Shown one piece after another: positions 8,353 to 18,036 of a DNA stretch of 64,000 bases. Source of the DNA: Pseudalgibacter ostreae (GTDB lineage: Bacteria; Bacteroidota; Bacteroidia; Flavobacteriales; Flavobacteriaceae). Both the position numbers and the translations under genes were made by a program. Below the pieces are notes generated by a model. The model did no database searches and was not told the origin of the DNA. It saw only the letters and a list, made by a program, of their open reading frames with translations. The stretch covers positions 39,310 through 103,309 of the forward strand of contig NZ_JBHMFC010000034.1 of the NCBI RefSeq assembly GCF_042427585.1, in the 5' to 3' direction. The stretch's first letter is position 1. The number at the start of each line of letters is the position of its first letter.

Positions 8353-10323
8353 TTAAAGACTATAGCCTAACGTATATGTTTTCCCATTAACAGAAACTTC
8401 TATACGCATCTTAGCATCCGACTCCTTGGTTATTTTACTTGACACGTTTAAGGCCGTCCCTCTTCCATCTTCTGGATATACCACCGAAACCATTGAAATA
8501 GGCTTTTCATCTTCCTTTATTATAGAAAAAGCGACTCCTTTTCGAGGAATTTCTTCTCTGTAACTGTAGGACACCTTTAACGTTTCTGGTATTGTAGTAA
8601 TCTCACTTTTGGATGATGCTACAACCTGTACATTGGGTTCGCTTTTATTATCGGATTTAAACGTATTGTTCTTAAAATTATATTTTGCGTCACCTTCCTT
8701 AATCTGATAACGAACTTTTACATTGCCGGTAGCGCTTCCAATAGCTTCATCGATAATTACAAAAAAAGATTGATCTACAAAAAACACGGAGCGTCTATGG
8801 CTCAGGTTCTCATAGCTCTTATTTTCATATACCAAATAATCAAGATTTTCTGAGGTGTGCCATTTCAATTCTTTTGTGTTTATAAGAATATCTTTATCGT
8901 CTAGTGTTAAAGTTTGATGGATTGAAGATTGTCTGTACCAATTTCGTTGGTTCATGACTTCTTTATCGCCAGCATACACATAACAGCCCGCATCTGGCAT
9001 TAGATTCACGCCTTTATGCCATAGCTCAAAAGTACCATTGTCAGGTTGGGTATGAAATTCTCCACCACGTATCCCTGCTCGCATAATTAAGGCCGTGCTT
9101 TGTGAGTCCCAACCATTTCTAAATGCTGTTAACCCTGTTTCCGATAGTCTTGTTGACAAAACATCAGGAGCATGTCCCTCTTCCCCCCCCGTGGCATAAT
9201 ATTTAATTATCGGATCTTCTGGAAAAATGGTACTCCACTCTTTATATTTTTTCGTCATGGCCTCACTAGGTGTCGCCCAAGCATCTCCAAACATGGGGTA
9301 GCTCATATCGGGAAACGACACTTTAAGGCTTGCATATATCATATCTTTTATAGTAGCTAAGTACTCGCTTGGGAACTCATGTTCTAAATTCCAAAGCTGA
9401 GCCATTCGTAATCCTTTTAGGAAGGTTTCAATACTACCTATATGATAATGTTGACTTATCTCGAAATGGAATCCGTCGTTCAAAACCTGTACTTTCATTT
9501 CTTCATTTAAAATAGCAATGCCTTCTTTCCTCCATCTTTCAGCATTTTTAAACTCTTGAAAAAAACCACCACCGTAAATCATTCGCTGTGCTTGAAACAA
9601 TCTGTGATTTCCTTTCTCTGTATAATTAGCACTAACCAGTTCTGCTTGTTCATGATAATTCAATAAAAACGTCACTAAAAATTCAGGCGTAAAATGTTCT
9701 GAATTTACAAAAAAATTAAAAAGTGTGGTTTGGTCCTGTACCCTTCTAGAGGTTTCCAAAGGGCGCCATGCAAACCGGTCATTTTCTTTGGAAAGCCCTT
9801 TTGGGTTATCCTTTATCCAATCTCTTAACTGGAATACCCATTCTTTGGCATACTTTTCATTTCCGGTAGACCAATAGGCTTGCCCCATAGGAATCCACCA
9901 ATACATGCGGTTTACTTGCCATCTGATTTCGTTATCCTTTACTGGCCAATAATCCCAATCAATATCTTTTCCATAATCTAAATACCCATACCCTTTATGT
10001 ACAAAGAACTTATGCTCCATACCTTTATTGGCTTTTTCTAAATCCAGTTTTCCTATTTCTTTTCCCAGCCACGACGCCTTGTCAGAAGCATTGATATCTG
10101 GATGCTCAATATGCGTTCTATTACGATAATACTTCAATAATTCGTCTGCTGCCTTTTTATAGTCTTCTTGCTTTACCTTTTCTTTTACTGTTTCTAATCC
10201 ATCTGCATTTAAATCCAACAATTCAAATACGCTGGCATCAATAATGGTCTGACCTTGAGCAGATACGACCATGCTAATTATGCTAACGATTAGCAATAAT
10301 CTAATGTTTTTAATCCATTTCAT
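8353..10323 (-). CDS. hepC: Heparinase III-like heparan sulfate lyase (PL12)
   Basis: Cleaves heparan sulfate by beta-elimination. The protein closely follows the Bacteroides thetaiotaomicron/Pedobacter heparinase III layout: signal peptide (residues 1-24), alpha/alpha toroid (about 30-385) and C-terminal beta-sandwich (about 390-656). Recognisable stretches are FVHKGYGYLDYGKDIDW, YWPVKDNEIRWQ, FHTQPDNGTFELWHKG and GCYVYAGDKEVMNQRNWYRQ. The three residues I match to the catalytic set of family members are Asn239 (KGNHRLF), Tyr293 (HYHIG) and His424 (EFHTQPDNG). The signal peptide has no lipobox, so the enzyme is probably periplasmic, working on imported fragments; the alternative is secretion. 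It forms a two-gene unit with the type IX secreted protein upstream (10452-11195). This is the strongest pointer to heparan sulfate as a substrate of the locus. Confidence 0.9.
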   Translation of the reverse strand: MKWIKNIRLLLIVSIISMVVSAQGQTIIDASVFELLDLNADGLETVKEKVKQEDYKKAADELLKYYRNRTHIEHPDINASDKASWLGKEIGKLDLEKANKGMEHKFFVHKGYGYLDYGKDIDWDYWPVKDNEIRWQVNRMYWWIPMGQAYWSTGNEKYAKEWVFQLRDWIKDNPKGLSKENDRFAWRPLETSRRVQDQTTLFNFFVNSEHFTPEFLVTFLLNYHEQAELVSANYTEKGNHRLFQAQRMIYGGGFFQEFKNAERWRKEGIAILNEEMKVQVLNDGFHFEISQHYHIGSIETFLKGLRMAQLWNLEHEFPSEYLATIKDMIYASLKVSFPDMSYPMFGDAWATPSEAMTKKYKEWSTIFPEDPIIKYYATGGEEGHAPDVLSTRLSETGLTAFRNGWDSQSTALIMRAGIRGGEFHTQPDNGTFELWHKGVNLMPDAGCYVYAGDKEVMNQRNWYRQSSIHQTLTLDDKDILINTKELKWHTSENLDYLVYENKSYENLSHRRSVFFVDQSFFVIIDEAIGSATGNVKVRYQIKEGDAKYNFKNNTFKSDNKSEPNVQVVASSKSEITTIPETLKVSYSYREEIPRKGVAFSIIKEDEKPISMVSVVYPEDGRGTALNVSSKITKESDAKMRIEVSVNGKTYTLGYSL

Positions 10324-10451
10324 TTAGTTCGTTTTTTAGTGTTTAATCATTTGGTACCGCAAGGAGAAGATGTTATTAAAATCCTGATTCTCTAATATAA
10401 AAGAGCGATTTTGAATAAAAACCACTCTTTTACAGCTTATCACTATCAATC

Positions 10452-11195
10452 TTATTCCTTAACAATTTTTACTATTCCTATGCTTGATCCAATCTTTACT
10501 TTCATATTATATATGCCTTTAGATAAACTCGCGATATTAACCATTGGCTTTGAAGGATTGTCCATTTTAAGATGTAATACTTCTTGCCCTAACAGTGAGT
10601 AAATTTGAATTTGTTCTACTGGCTGTGTTGAAGAAAAATTAATTTCATTTTGCGCTGGATTAGGAAACACTGAAAACTTAAATTTTTCAAGAGACTCCAC
10701 ATTTAAGGTCGCTTTGTTATCAAAAATGATATAATCGATTTCAACATTATCGGCAGGACCATTTAAATTTGTATTTCTTTCCGTGAAACGAATCGTAATA
10801 GCATCCACAACCCCAGACCAGCCATCTGCACCAGTCAATTCTAAATCATAAGTTTTAAAATCAGCATCTTCGGTTGTCATAGCTGTATTAATAAACGTAT
10901 TATTATCGTTGGCTGCATTTCTAATCACAAACCTTATTTCATTAATGATGCTACTCTTATTTTTGAGTCTTAAGTGGACGTAACCCTGTGTGCCAGCATC
11001 AATACCATTTACATATTGAATATTAGGGTTTTTATGGTTATCGGGGGTTAAAGTCATGATACCACCAGCAACAGCAACTGCTGCATTTTTACCTTCCCAA
11101 CCTTCTAAATCAGCGTCGGTATCGAAATTAAAAGTTTGTGCCCGTACTGTAAAGGACACAGTTAACAATATAACCAAAAGTGTAATTTTTCTCAT
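10452..11195 (-). CDS. Small type IX secreted protein with a carbohydrate-binding-like beta-sandwich
   Basis: 247 residues in three parts: signal peptide (1-19, ending VRAQ), one beta-sandwich domain (about 20-165), and a type IX secretion sorting domain (about 175-247: FSVFPNPAQNEINF, SLLGQEV, SLSKGIYNMKV, ending VKIVKE). The middle starts FNFDTDADLEGWEG and ends VEIDYIIFD, the pattern of galactose-binding-like/CBM folds appended to polysaccharide enzymes, but no enzyme is attached. It should be exported through the type IX system and anchored or released at the surface. The start of the PL12 gene lies 128 bases downstream of its stop on the same strand. A decayed relative of the domain lies at 27646-27790. 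Binding of sulfated glycan is inferred from the context only. Confidence 0.6.
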   Translation of the reverse strand: MRKITLLVILLTVSFTVRAQTFNFDTDADLEGWEGKNAAVAVAGGIMTLTPDNHKNPNIQYVNGIDAGTQGYVHLRLKNKSSIINEIRFVIRNAANDNNTFINTAMTTEDADFKTYDLELTGADGWSGVVDAITIRFTERNTNLNGPADNVEIDYIIFDNKATLNVESLEKFKFSVFPNPAQNEINFSSTQPVEQIQIYSLLGQEVLHLKMDNPSKPMVNIASLSKGIYNMKVKIGSSIGIVKIVKE

Positions 11196-11976
11196 AATAA
11201 TAGTTTTAAAAGTTAATTATTTGTTAGCAAAAAACATCAATTACCTGGAAATCAATACCGAAGATGTTATACCTTCAAAAGTAAAAGAACACGCTATATT
11301 CCTTAAGTTCAAATGTTCCATAAGAAGCGTGTAATTGTTCCATTCAGATGAAATCCCATCTTTGTTTTCTGTTAAGAATACAAGTTTTGTACAATTATCG
11401 TTTATAATTAAGCACCACCCTTAAAAGAATTAAGACATTAAGACCGGAACGAAATTCTTCATGTTCAGATTTTTGTTTGGAAAGCATCGCATGCTTAACA
11501 GTTTATACAATTCTATTGAGTTTTGACTATTTAGCTAAAAAACTACGTCCTAAACTCCTTAAATGAACCCCACTAAACTTATACTAAAGGAAATGGCTTA
11601 TTCCCAGAACACCTTTCATCTTCTACTGTTTTTTTTTTAATCCAATTACTACAGGGGATAGTTTTCTCAATCATTATTATAGCTTTTCAATCTTCTGCTT
11701 TAAATCCTATTCCAAAGGTTATTATATTTTCACAACACCTACCAAAGCCTATTAATGTAACTTATGCCTGCGATTTATGTTACCTCTGTATGCGTTTTAA
11801 AAATGCCCCAACCCTAAATTTGTAGATAGCGCCATTAAAGAAAAAGCATTAAAATATATCCCGTTAGTTTTATACCCTAACATCGATTCACGCAACACAT
11901 AGTACCCCAGAAGCATAATATATGGACAGGTATTAAAAAGCATTAACATTTTTAAAATTTAATCGCAGTAATCCTT
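11196..11976. promoter_or_regulatory. Divergent 781-base regulatory region
   Basis: Lies between the minus-strand type IX protein gene and the plus-strand unit at 11977. No credible gene is seen. It is AT-rich, with a 10-T run at 11630-11639. A TAnnTTTG box (TAAATTTG) on the plus strand at 11815-11822 is a candidate -7 element for the 11977 unit, although no -33 TTTG stands at the expected spacing. The motif TTCAGATGAAATCCCATC near 11343-11360 echoes CAGATG words near other promoters of the locus. Confidence 0.35.
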
Positions 11977-13884
11977 ATGAAAACAGAGCGTAGAGCATTT
12001 ATAAAAACAATAGGAATGGGTAGCTTCTTATTAACAACAGCACCACATTTGGCTTCAGCTCCAATAGAAGACCTCTGCTTTCATGATGACGACCTTTTGA
12101 GTCTTAGCAGTAAACTGCTTAAGGAATGGTGCAACACCTTATTGCAATATCAAATTAAGGACAAAACCCAAAGCGGTTTGTTTGGAGGTATATTATGTCC
12201 GTCATGTGCTAGAATTCATGGCAGATGTCCAGAAGCAATCTACCCGCTTATGTTTCTTGCAGAAACAACAAAAGATAAGCGGTATTTAAATTCTGCAATC
12301 GCCTTATATGATTGGATGGAAACAAATGTGAGCCATCCCAATGGTTCCTGGAGAAATGATGTTAATATATCCAATTGGGACGGCACCACCGTTTTTATGG
12401 CTATTGCTATAGCCGAATCCTTAATATCCTTTGGACATCTCTTATCAAATCAAATAAAACAACAATGGCTATCAAGACTTAAAAAAGCTGCTGACTTTAT
12501 TTACACAAATTTTCACATTAAATATTCCAATATCAATTATCCAATTAGCGCGACATATGCCTTAGCATTATTTGGAGATTTATTTAATGAGGAGAGATAT
12601 AAAACCCATGCAAAGCAACTGGCTTATGAGGTACTAGAATACAAAACTCCAAACGACAATTTATTATTTGGAGAAAGAGGTAAAGGAAATGATATGGTAA
12701 GCCCCAAAGGATGCTACCCTATAGACTTAGGCTACAACATAGAAGAATCCCTGCCTATGCTCACTCTGTATGGACTTAAAACCCAAGATTCTGTGATTTT
12801 AGATGCTGTAGCAAAATTTTTACAAGCTCATATGGAATTTATGCTACCAGATGGCGCATGGGACAACAGTTGGGGAACTCGAAATTTCAAATGGACCTAT
12901 TGGGGTAGCAGAACTACGGATGGCTGCCAAACAGCCTATGCATTAATGGCTGATAAAGACGCCCGGTTTTATAAAGTAGCTTTACAAAACACGAAATTAT
13001 TAAAAACATGCACCAGTGAAGGTTTATTACAAGGTGGCCCCCATTACAATTCCCATGAGGTCCTACCATGTATCCATCATACATTCTGTCACGCAAAAGC
13101 ATTAACAACCATCTTATCAAAAGGACTCCCTGAAACTTTAAAAAAAGAAAGCACTAAACTTCCAAGAGAAATCCCTTATGGCGTAAAAGTATTTCGAGAC
13201 ATTAATACTTGGTTAGTCTCTAACCAAAATTGGAAAGGGACCATAACTGGCTATGACAAAGAATACTCCTTTAAAAATGGACATCCTACTGGAGGATCCT
13301 TAACCATGCTTTGGCATAAACACCTAGGACCAGTATTAGCTTCAAGCATGAATGTTTACCAACTCTTTGAAGCCTCTAATATGCAAAGTGATTTCGACCC
13401 GAATTCGATATCTTTAACAACAAGGTTCCAAACTCGAGATGGAATGTATATGAATATTAGTGATTTAAAGTCTAATATTAAATACAACATTTATGAAGGA
13501 AACATTATTTTTACTACGCAATCCAAATTGGTAAACGCGAATCAAGAAAGTCCAGAAGACAGAGCTATTTATTGCCAGATAACATACATTTTCTCTAATG
13601 ATTCGGTAAGTATTCTTGCAACACATGATTCTGAAAAAACAGATTATGTAGATTTTATTCTTCCCATAATTTCTCCATCTAGAGAAAAGTATAATTTAGT
13701 ATCTCAAACCTCAGCAACCGTCCAAAAAGCCAAAGGCATACTCGAGATAAAATCTGACAAGCCCCTAAAACTCTTACCCATGTTTCCAAGTAAAAACAGA
13801 ATATTTAATCATGTTCCTGGAATGGAAGCTATTCCTTTCGCTATAACAAACAATACTATTGAAATAAAGATCCGTTTCATATAA
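11977..13884 (+). CDS. Putative Tat-exported polysaccharide lyase of unassigned family (toroid plus beta-sandwich)
   Basis: Not firmly recognised. The N-terminus TERRAFIKTIG followed by a hydrophobic stretch and ASA looks like a twin-arginine signal. Residues about 45-385 are helix-rich with repeated alpha/alpha-toroid character (IYPLMFLAETTKDKRY, WDGTTVFMAIAIAESL, GAWDNSWGTRNFKW, WGSRTTDGCQTAYAL, HHTFCHAKALTTIL). About 410-635 look like the antiparallel beta domain of toroid-type lyases. His, Tyr and Asn/Arg residues sit in conserved-looking loops (GPHYNSHEVLPCIHH, YWGSRTTDG), but I cannot name the catalytic set. It opens a three-gene unit with two sulfatases (23 and 19 base gaps), which favours a role on sulfated uronic-acid glycans. 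Alternatives are a glycoside hydrolase or epimerase with a similar barrel. Confidence 0.5.
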   Translation: MKTERRAFIKTIGMGSFLLTTAPHLASAPIEDLCFHDDDLLSLSSKLLKEWCNTLLQYQIKDKTQSGLFGGILCPSCARIHGRCPEAIYPLMFLAETTKDKRYLNSAIALYDWMETNVSHPNGSWRNDVNISNWDGTTVFMAIAIAESLISFGHLLSNQIKQQWLSRLKKAADFIYTNFHIKYSNINYPISATYALALFGDLFNEERYKTHAKQLAYEVLEYKTPNDNLLFGERGKGNDMVSPKGCYPIDLGYNIEESLPMLTLYGLKTQDSVILDAVAKFLQAHMEFMLPDGAWDNSWGTRNFKWTYWGSRTTDGCQTAYALMADKDARFYKVALQNTKLLKTCTSEGLLQGGPHYNSHEVLPCIHHTFCHAKALTTILSKGLPETLKKESTKLPREIPYGVKVFRDINTWLVSNQNWKGTITGYDKEYSFKNGHPTGGSLTMLWHKHLGPVLASSMNVYQLFEASNMQSDFDPNSISLTTRFQTRDGMYMNISDLKSNIKYNIYEGNIIFTTQSKLVNANQESPEDRAIYCQITYIFSNDSVSILATHDSEKTDYVDFILPIISPSREKYNLVSQTSATVQKAKGILEIKSDKPLKLLPMFPSKNRIFNHVPGMEAIPFAITNNTIEIKIRFI

Positions 13885-13907
13885 TTTTTTTAAATCAACG
13901 CTTAATT

Positions 13908-15902
13908 ATGATATTTAAAAACTATTCTGCATTATTAATATTTTTTTTAATATTGATATCCTGTAATAACAAAACCGAAAAGGAGCAACCTTTAGGAAAA
14001 CCCAACTTTCTGTGGATTACGTTCGAAGATTCCAGCCCATATGGGTTTAGCTGTTATGGCAATACTGATTTTAAAACCTCTACAACAGATAGTTTGGCCC
14101 TGAAAGGAATTCAATATACAAACGCCTGCTCCACCGCGCCACATTGTTCTCCAGCTCGATCTACGCTAATAACAGGTTCTTTTGCGACTACCTACGGAAT
14201 GGATGTGCATAGAGAACAATATGAAACGCCCTCGGATATTTTTTATACGGAGTATCTAAAAGAAGCAGGTTACTTTTTGGCCAACAATGACAAAACAGAT
14301 TACAACTCTACCATAAATCACCAAAATCTTTGGGACGAATCTGGTCGTAATGCCTCTTATTGGAGTGAAAAAAGAAAACCTAACCAACCCTTTTTTGCTG
14401 TTTTTAATACTGCTGCCACCCATATGGGAAGAATGCGAACCATTACAACCGAAGGTAGAGGAAACTATGATGAATTGGGTATTAATCCAGAAACCATAAC
14501 CTTACCAGGCCATGTTCCCGATCTTCCAGCGGTACGGTCAGATTTAGCTGTGCATTTAGAGTCCTATATAGGTGTAGATGCCTGGCTGGCAACATTTCTA
14601 AAAGACCTTAAACAAAGAGGCTTAGATGAAAATACCATTATTTTCTTTTATAGTGACCACGGAGGCACCTTGCCAAGAGGTAAAGGATTTCCTTTTGAAT
14701 CTGGTTTAAAAGTACCTCTTATTGTTCATTTTCCTGAAAAATGGCAAAAACATTATGGTATTGAACAGGGTGTTAGCGAAAATAGACTCGTTGGGTTTGA
14801 AGATTTTGCGCCAACCATACTGAATCTTGCGGGTATAAAAATTCCCGACTTTATGCAAGGAAAGCCTTTTTTAGGACCAAATTCCGCTAAAGAAAAAACT
14901 TATCAATTTGGATTTAGAACCAATCAGGAAAATTACCACTACGACCCTTCAAGAACAGCAAGTGATGGTAAATTCAAATATATCAGAAACTACATCCCTC
15001 ATAAACCGTTCGCCCTAAGAAACTTATACCAATGGGGTATGCCTGCAAATTTAGCTTGGGATGATTATGTTATATCTGGAAAGTGTACAGACGAAAAATG
15101 GCTACAACCCTTTAAGCCAAAAACTTCGGAAATGTTATTCGATTTGGAAAAAGACCCAGATGAATTAAACAACTTAGCTTATAATACTAACTATGGAGAG
15201 AAATTAATCGAACTTAGAACTGCTGTGTCAAACCATATTCGTAAATCCAAAGATTTAGGTTTATTTGTAAGAGGACTTAGAAAAAAAGAAGGCGGGTTAT
15301 ACAAATGGGTTAAAGAAACAGATTTCCCGTTAGAAGATCTATATGTAGCTGCTGAAACGGCAAGTATGCCTACTATCGAAGATGTCCCTTATTTATCTGA
15401 TATTTTATCAAGCCCACACCCTGAAATTAGGTATTGGGGAGCTGTTGGTTTTAATACGCTAGCATCCAGAGGACAACTTCAAGACGCACCATTGCCCTTG
15501 AAAAAAGCTATGAAAGACCCTACTAATCAAGTATCTACCATGGCCGCCGAGGCACTCTGCTATATTTCAGATAATGACGAAGCCCTTTCCATTTTATTTG
15601 AACGCTTTAAAAACAACGACAACCCAGCATACTCTGCATTGGAAACCTTAACCTGGTATCCAGAACAAAAAAAGAAGCTTGAGCGTTATGCGGATAAATT
15701 GGAAATTTTACTGGCCGAAAATGAAAAAAATGCTGATGACAGAATGAGTGTTTACTTAAAAATACGCTCCTTATTGGTAAACCTGGGAAGAATACCCGTT
15801 TTGGATTTATATCCAGAAAGCGACAAGGAAAGAGGAAAAAAACTTAGCATAAAATCTAGACAATTTGTATATCCTGACGGCATACTATCAAGTGAAAATT
15901 AA
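13908..15902 (+). CDS. Type I (S1) sulfatase lipoprotein with C-terminal HEAT-like repeats
   Basis: Hydrolyses a sulfate ester or sulfamate using formylglycine. A lipobox at LISC (Cys19) predicts a lipoprotein. The sulfatase core runs about 30-450. The modification motif C-S-P-A-R has its target Cys at residue 80, followed by STLITG; the second metal site is in FYSDHGG, and the chain continues with GKGFPFESGLKVPLIV. From about 510 to 620 there are helical HEAT-like repeats (ILSSPHPEIRYWGAVG, MKDPTNQVSTMAAEAL). The overall type resembles the N-sulfoglucosamine sulfohydrolase-like group, but the exact subfamily is uncertain. Second gene of the plus-strand unit. An anaerobic or aerobic formylglycine-generating enzyme must be encoded elsewhere, since none is in the window. 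Confidence 0.85.
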   Translation: MIFKNYSALLIFFLILISCNNKTEKEQPLGKPNFLWITFEDSSPYGFSCYGNTDFKTSTTDSLALKGIQYTNACSTAPHCSPARSTLITGSFATTYGMDVHREQYETPSDIFYTEYLKEAGYFLANNDKTDYNSTINHQNLWDESGRNASYWSEKRKPNQPFFAVFNTAATHMGRMRTITTEGRGNYDELGINPETITLPGHVPDLPAVRSDLAVHLESYIGVDAWLATFLKDLKQRGLDENTIIFFYSDHGGTLPRGKGFPFESGLKVPLIVHFPEKWQKHYGIEQGVSENRLVGFEDFAPTILNLAGIKIPDFMQGKPFLGPNSAKEKTYQFGFRTNQENYHYDPSRTASDGKFKYIRNYIPHKPFALRNLYQWGMPANLAWDDYVISGKCTDEKWLQPFKPKTSEMLFDLEKDPDELNNLAYNTNYGEKLIELRTAVSNHIRKSKDLGLFVRGLRKKEGGLYKWVKETDFPLEDLYVAAETASMPTIEDVPYLSDILSSPHPEIRYWGAVGFNTLASRGQLQDAPLPLKKAMKDPTNQVSTMAAEALCYISDNDEALSILFERFKNNDNPAYSALETLTWYPEQKKKLERYADKLEILLAENEKNADDRMSVYLKIRSLLVNLGRIPVLDLYPESDKERGKKLSIKSRQFVYPDGILSSEN

Positions 15903-15921
15903 TTAGAATAAACTTAGATTC

Positions 15922-17499
15922 ATGAAAAAATTTATTAATTTCTTAATCTTATTCCTGTGTGTTTCCCATTTAAATTCACAGGAAACCATTAAAGATTTCA
16001 CGAAACCCAATGTTCTTTTTATTGCCATTGATGACCTAAAACCAACTATAGGAAGCTATGGAGATTCTTTTGCGATTACTCCTAACATAGATAAAATATC
16101 TAAAAACGCAACGGTGTTTATGAACAACCACACCCAACAAGCGATTTGTGGACCTTCTAGAGCTAGTGTACTAACGGGCAAACGCCCGGATTACACAAAA
16201 GTTCGTGATCTTGAAACCAAGATGCGGGATGTACATCCAGACATACTAACCATACCACAATATTTTAAAGAAAACGGCTATATAACTGCGGCTACTGGTA
16301 AGATATACGATTTTAGGTGTATTGATGAGTTTGGAGATAAGCCTTCATGGACTATTCCTTATATACAAGAGAATGATTTAGAATATCCAGAAGGTTACGG
16401 GAACCCTGTTCTGGCGTATTACCAAAATGAGGACATTAAAAAAAGATTTTCAGAATTAATAGCAGAAGCGAAGTCTAAAGGTATTGAAGACGGCATGACT
16501 TATGCAAAAGAAATTTATAAGCCCCCATTTGAAACCAGTGACGCTCCCGATGAAGCTTACCGAGATGGCGCCATTGCAAAACATGCCATGCAGCTTTTAG
16601 ATACCGTTAGTAAAGATTCTAAACCTTTCTTTTTAGGGGTTGGCTTCAAGCGACCTCATTTACCTTTTGTGGCTTCACAAAAGTATTGGGACCTCTATGA
16701 CCGAGATAAAATAAAAATCGCTACCAATCAAAAAAGAGTGGAAAACGGTGTTGAAATCGCTTATCATAACTCCTTCGAGATACTGAAATACAAAACACCG
16801 GAAATAGATTATATCGTTAAAAATGGTCTTTTGGAATTAGACCCAGACATTCAGAAAAAATTAATTCATGGCTATTACGCTTCGGTTTCCTTTGTGGATA
16901 CCCAGATAGGGAAAATTATGGACAAGCTAAAAGAAAAAGGCTTGGACAAAAACACTATTATTGTCATTTGGGGCGATCATGGTTGGCATTTGGGAGATCA
17001 TAGCATGTGGAACAAGCACTCCAATTTTGAACAAGCAACACGATCTCCTTTAATTATTTATGCGCCCAATACGAATAAAAAACAACTAAACGTAACCTCC
17101 CCAACAGCTCTTTTAGATATTTTCCCAACCCTATGTGAGTTAAGTCAAATGGAGGTTCCAAAGCATTTAGACGGTAAAAGTTTACGACCTATAATGAATG
17201 GTACAGTGAAACAGGTTAAGCCTTATGCCGTGAGCCAATATCCTAGAGAAAAACATACAGGCTATAGTTTTAGAACGGATAGGTACCGCTATACCGTTTG
17301 GCTAGGGAACAACAAGAAGAGCACCGATAGAATTACAAATAAGGATATTTTAGCCCAAGAATTATACGATTATAATAACGATCCTTTAGAAAGGGTGAAT
17401 ATTTTTGGTGATAAAAAACACAAGCGTACTCAACAGACCTTAGTGGAACACTCCAATACCTTTTTTAAAGCTGAAGCAGAAAAAGCTAAGCAAAACTGA
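15922..17499 (+). CDS. Iduronate-2-sulfatase-like S1 sulfatase
   Basis: Probably removes the 2-O-sulfate from (unsaturated) uronic acid, which GH88 usually needs before it can act. The signal peptide ends near LNSQ. The core begins NVLFIAIDDLKP with metal-binding Asp37-Asp38. The formylglycine motif is C-G-P-S-R with Cys76. The stretch IPQYFKENGYITAATGKIYD is very like the iduronate-2-sulfatase family (S1_7 type), and VIWGDHGWHLGDH holds the C-terminal metal ligands. Length 525 fits. It ends the plus-strand unit 11977-17499, facing the second SusD gene. No lipobox is present, so a periplasmic location is likely. Confidence 0.85.
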   Translation: MKKFINFLILFLCVSHLNSQETIKDFTKPNVLFIAIDDLKPTIGSYGDSFAITPNIDKISKNATVFMNNHTQQAICGPSRASVLTGKRPDYTKVRDLETKMRDVHPDILTIPQYFKENGYITAATGKIYDFRCIDEFGDKPSWTIPYIQENDLEYPEGYGNPVLAYYQNEDIKKRFSELIAEAKSKGIEDGMTYAKEIYKPPFETSDAPDEAYRDGAIAKHAMQLLDTVSKDSKPFFLGVGFKRPHLPFVASQKYWDLYDRDKIKIATNQKRVENGVEIAYHNSFEILKYKTPEIDYIVKNGLLELDPDIQKKLIHGYYASVSFVDTQIGKIMDKLKEKGLDKNTIIVIWGDHGWHLGDHSMWNKHSNFEQATRSPLIIYAPNTNKKQLNVTSPTALLDIFPTLCELSQMEVPKHLDGKSLRPIMNGTVKQVKPYAVSQYPREKHTGYSFRTDRYRYTVWLGNNKKSTDRITNKDILAQELYDYNNDPLERVNIFGDKKHKRTQQTLVEHSNTFFKAEAEKAKQN

Positions 17500-18036
17500 T
17501 TAAGATTCATGTCGTATTCTTGATAAAAATAAAAATTGTTATGGAATAAGAAAGACTTGTCTGACTTGAAGATTTCATGATTTTTAACGCTGTTCCTTAT
17601 TTTACAACACTCCATTATACACGCTAGCACTATGAATACATTAAATAATTTTACGGCCAACTATGAGCATAGGTTGGAAATAAAAGCCGTTAAAAACATT
17701 TAATAAAGTGCATAAACATCTTTAGGTTTTTTTATTTAACAAACAACAATGCTTTAGAAGCATTAATCCCTATCTAACACTAATTTTCAAACACCAAATA
17801 GTCCATTAGTACAACTACCGTTTTCATCCCTAATTCAGCAAAAAAAGTGTATTGAAATCATCTTTCAATACACTTTAAATTAAATACTCAGAACCTTTAC
17901 AAGGTTACTTATTTATTATTATCAACCTATAAATTAGAGTTTAACAACTTGTTTATTAAGACAAAAGCACATCTTTTTATGATCAATACTTAAGGGCACC
18001 ATGAATCCAAGATGCCCAATAAACTGAACAATAATT
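17500..18036. other. Convergent intergenic region
   Basis: 537 bases between the plus-strand sulfatase stop and the minus-strand susD stop. No convincing gene is seen; short open frames here lack coding character. The one clear structure is the 14-base-pair hairpin at 17844-17876. Confidence 0.6.
17844..17876 (-). terminator. Rho-independent-type terminator of the second SusC/SusD unit
   Basis: Perfect 14-base inverted repeat (17844-17857 and 17863-17876) with a 5-base loop. On the minus strand the stem is followed by a T-run (the A-run at 17841-17846 on the plus strand), as expected for a terminator downstream of susD. It may also stop readthrough from the plus-strand sulfatase. Confidence 0.75.

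Noticed and set aside
17430..17660. Minus-strand open frame over the sulfatase end and intergenic region
   Set aside because: Overlaps the sulfatase C-terminus; biased, Phe/Cys-rich composition without any recognised pattern.
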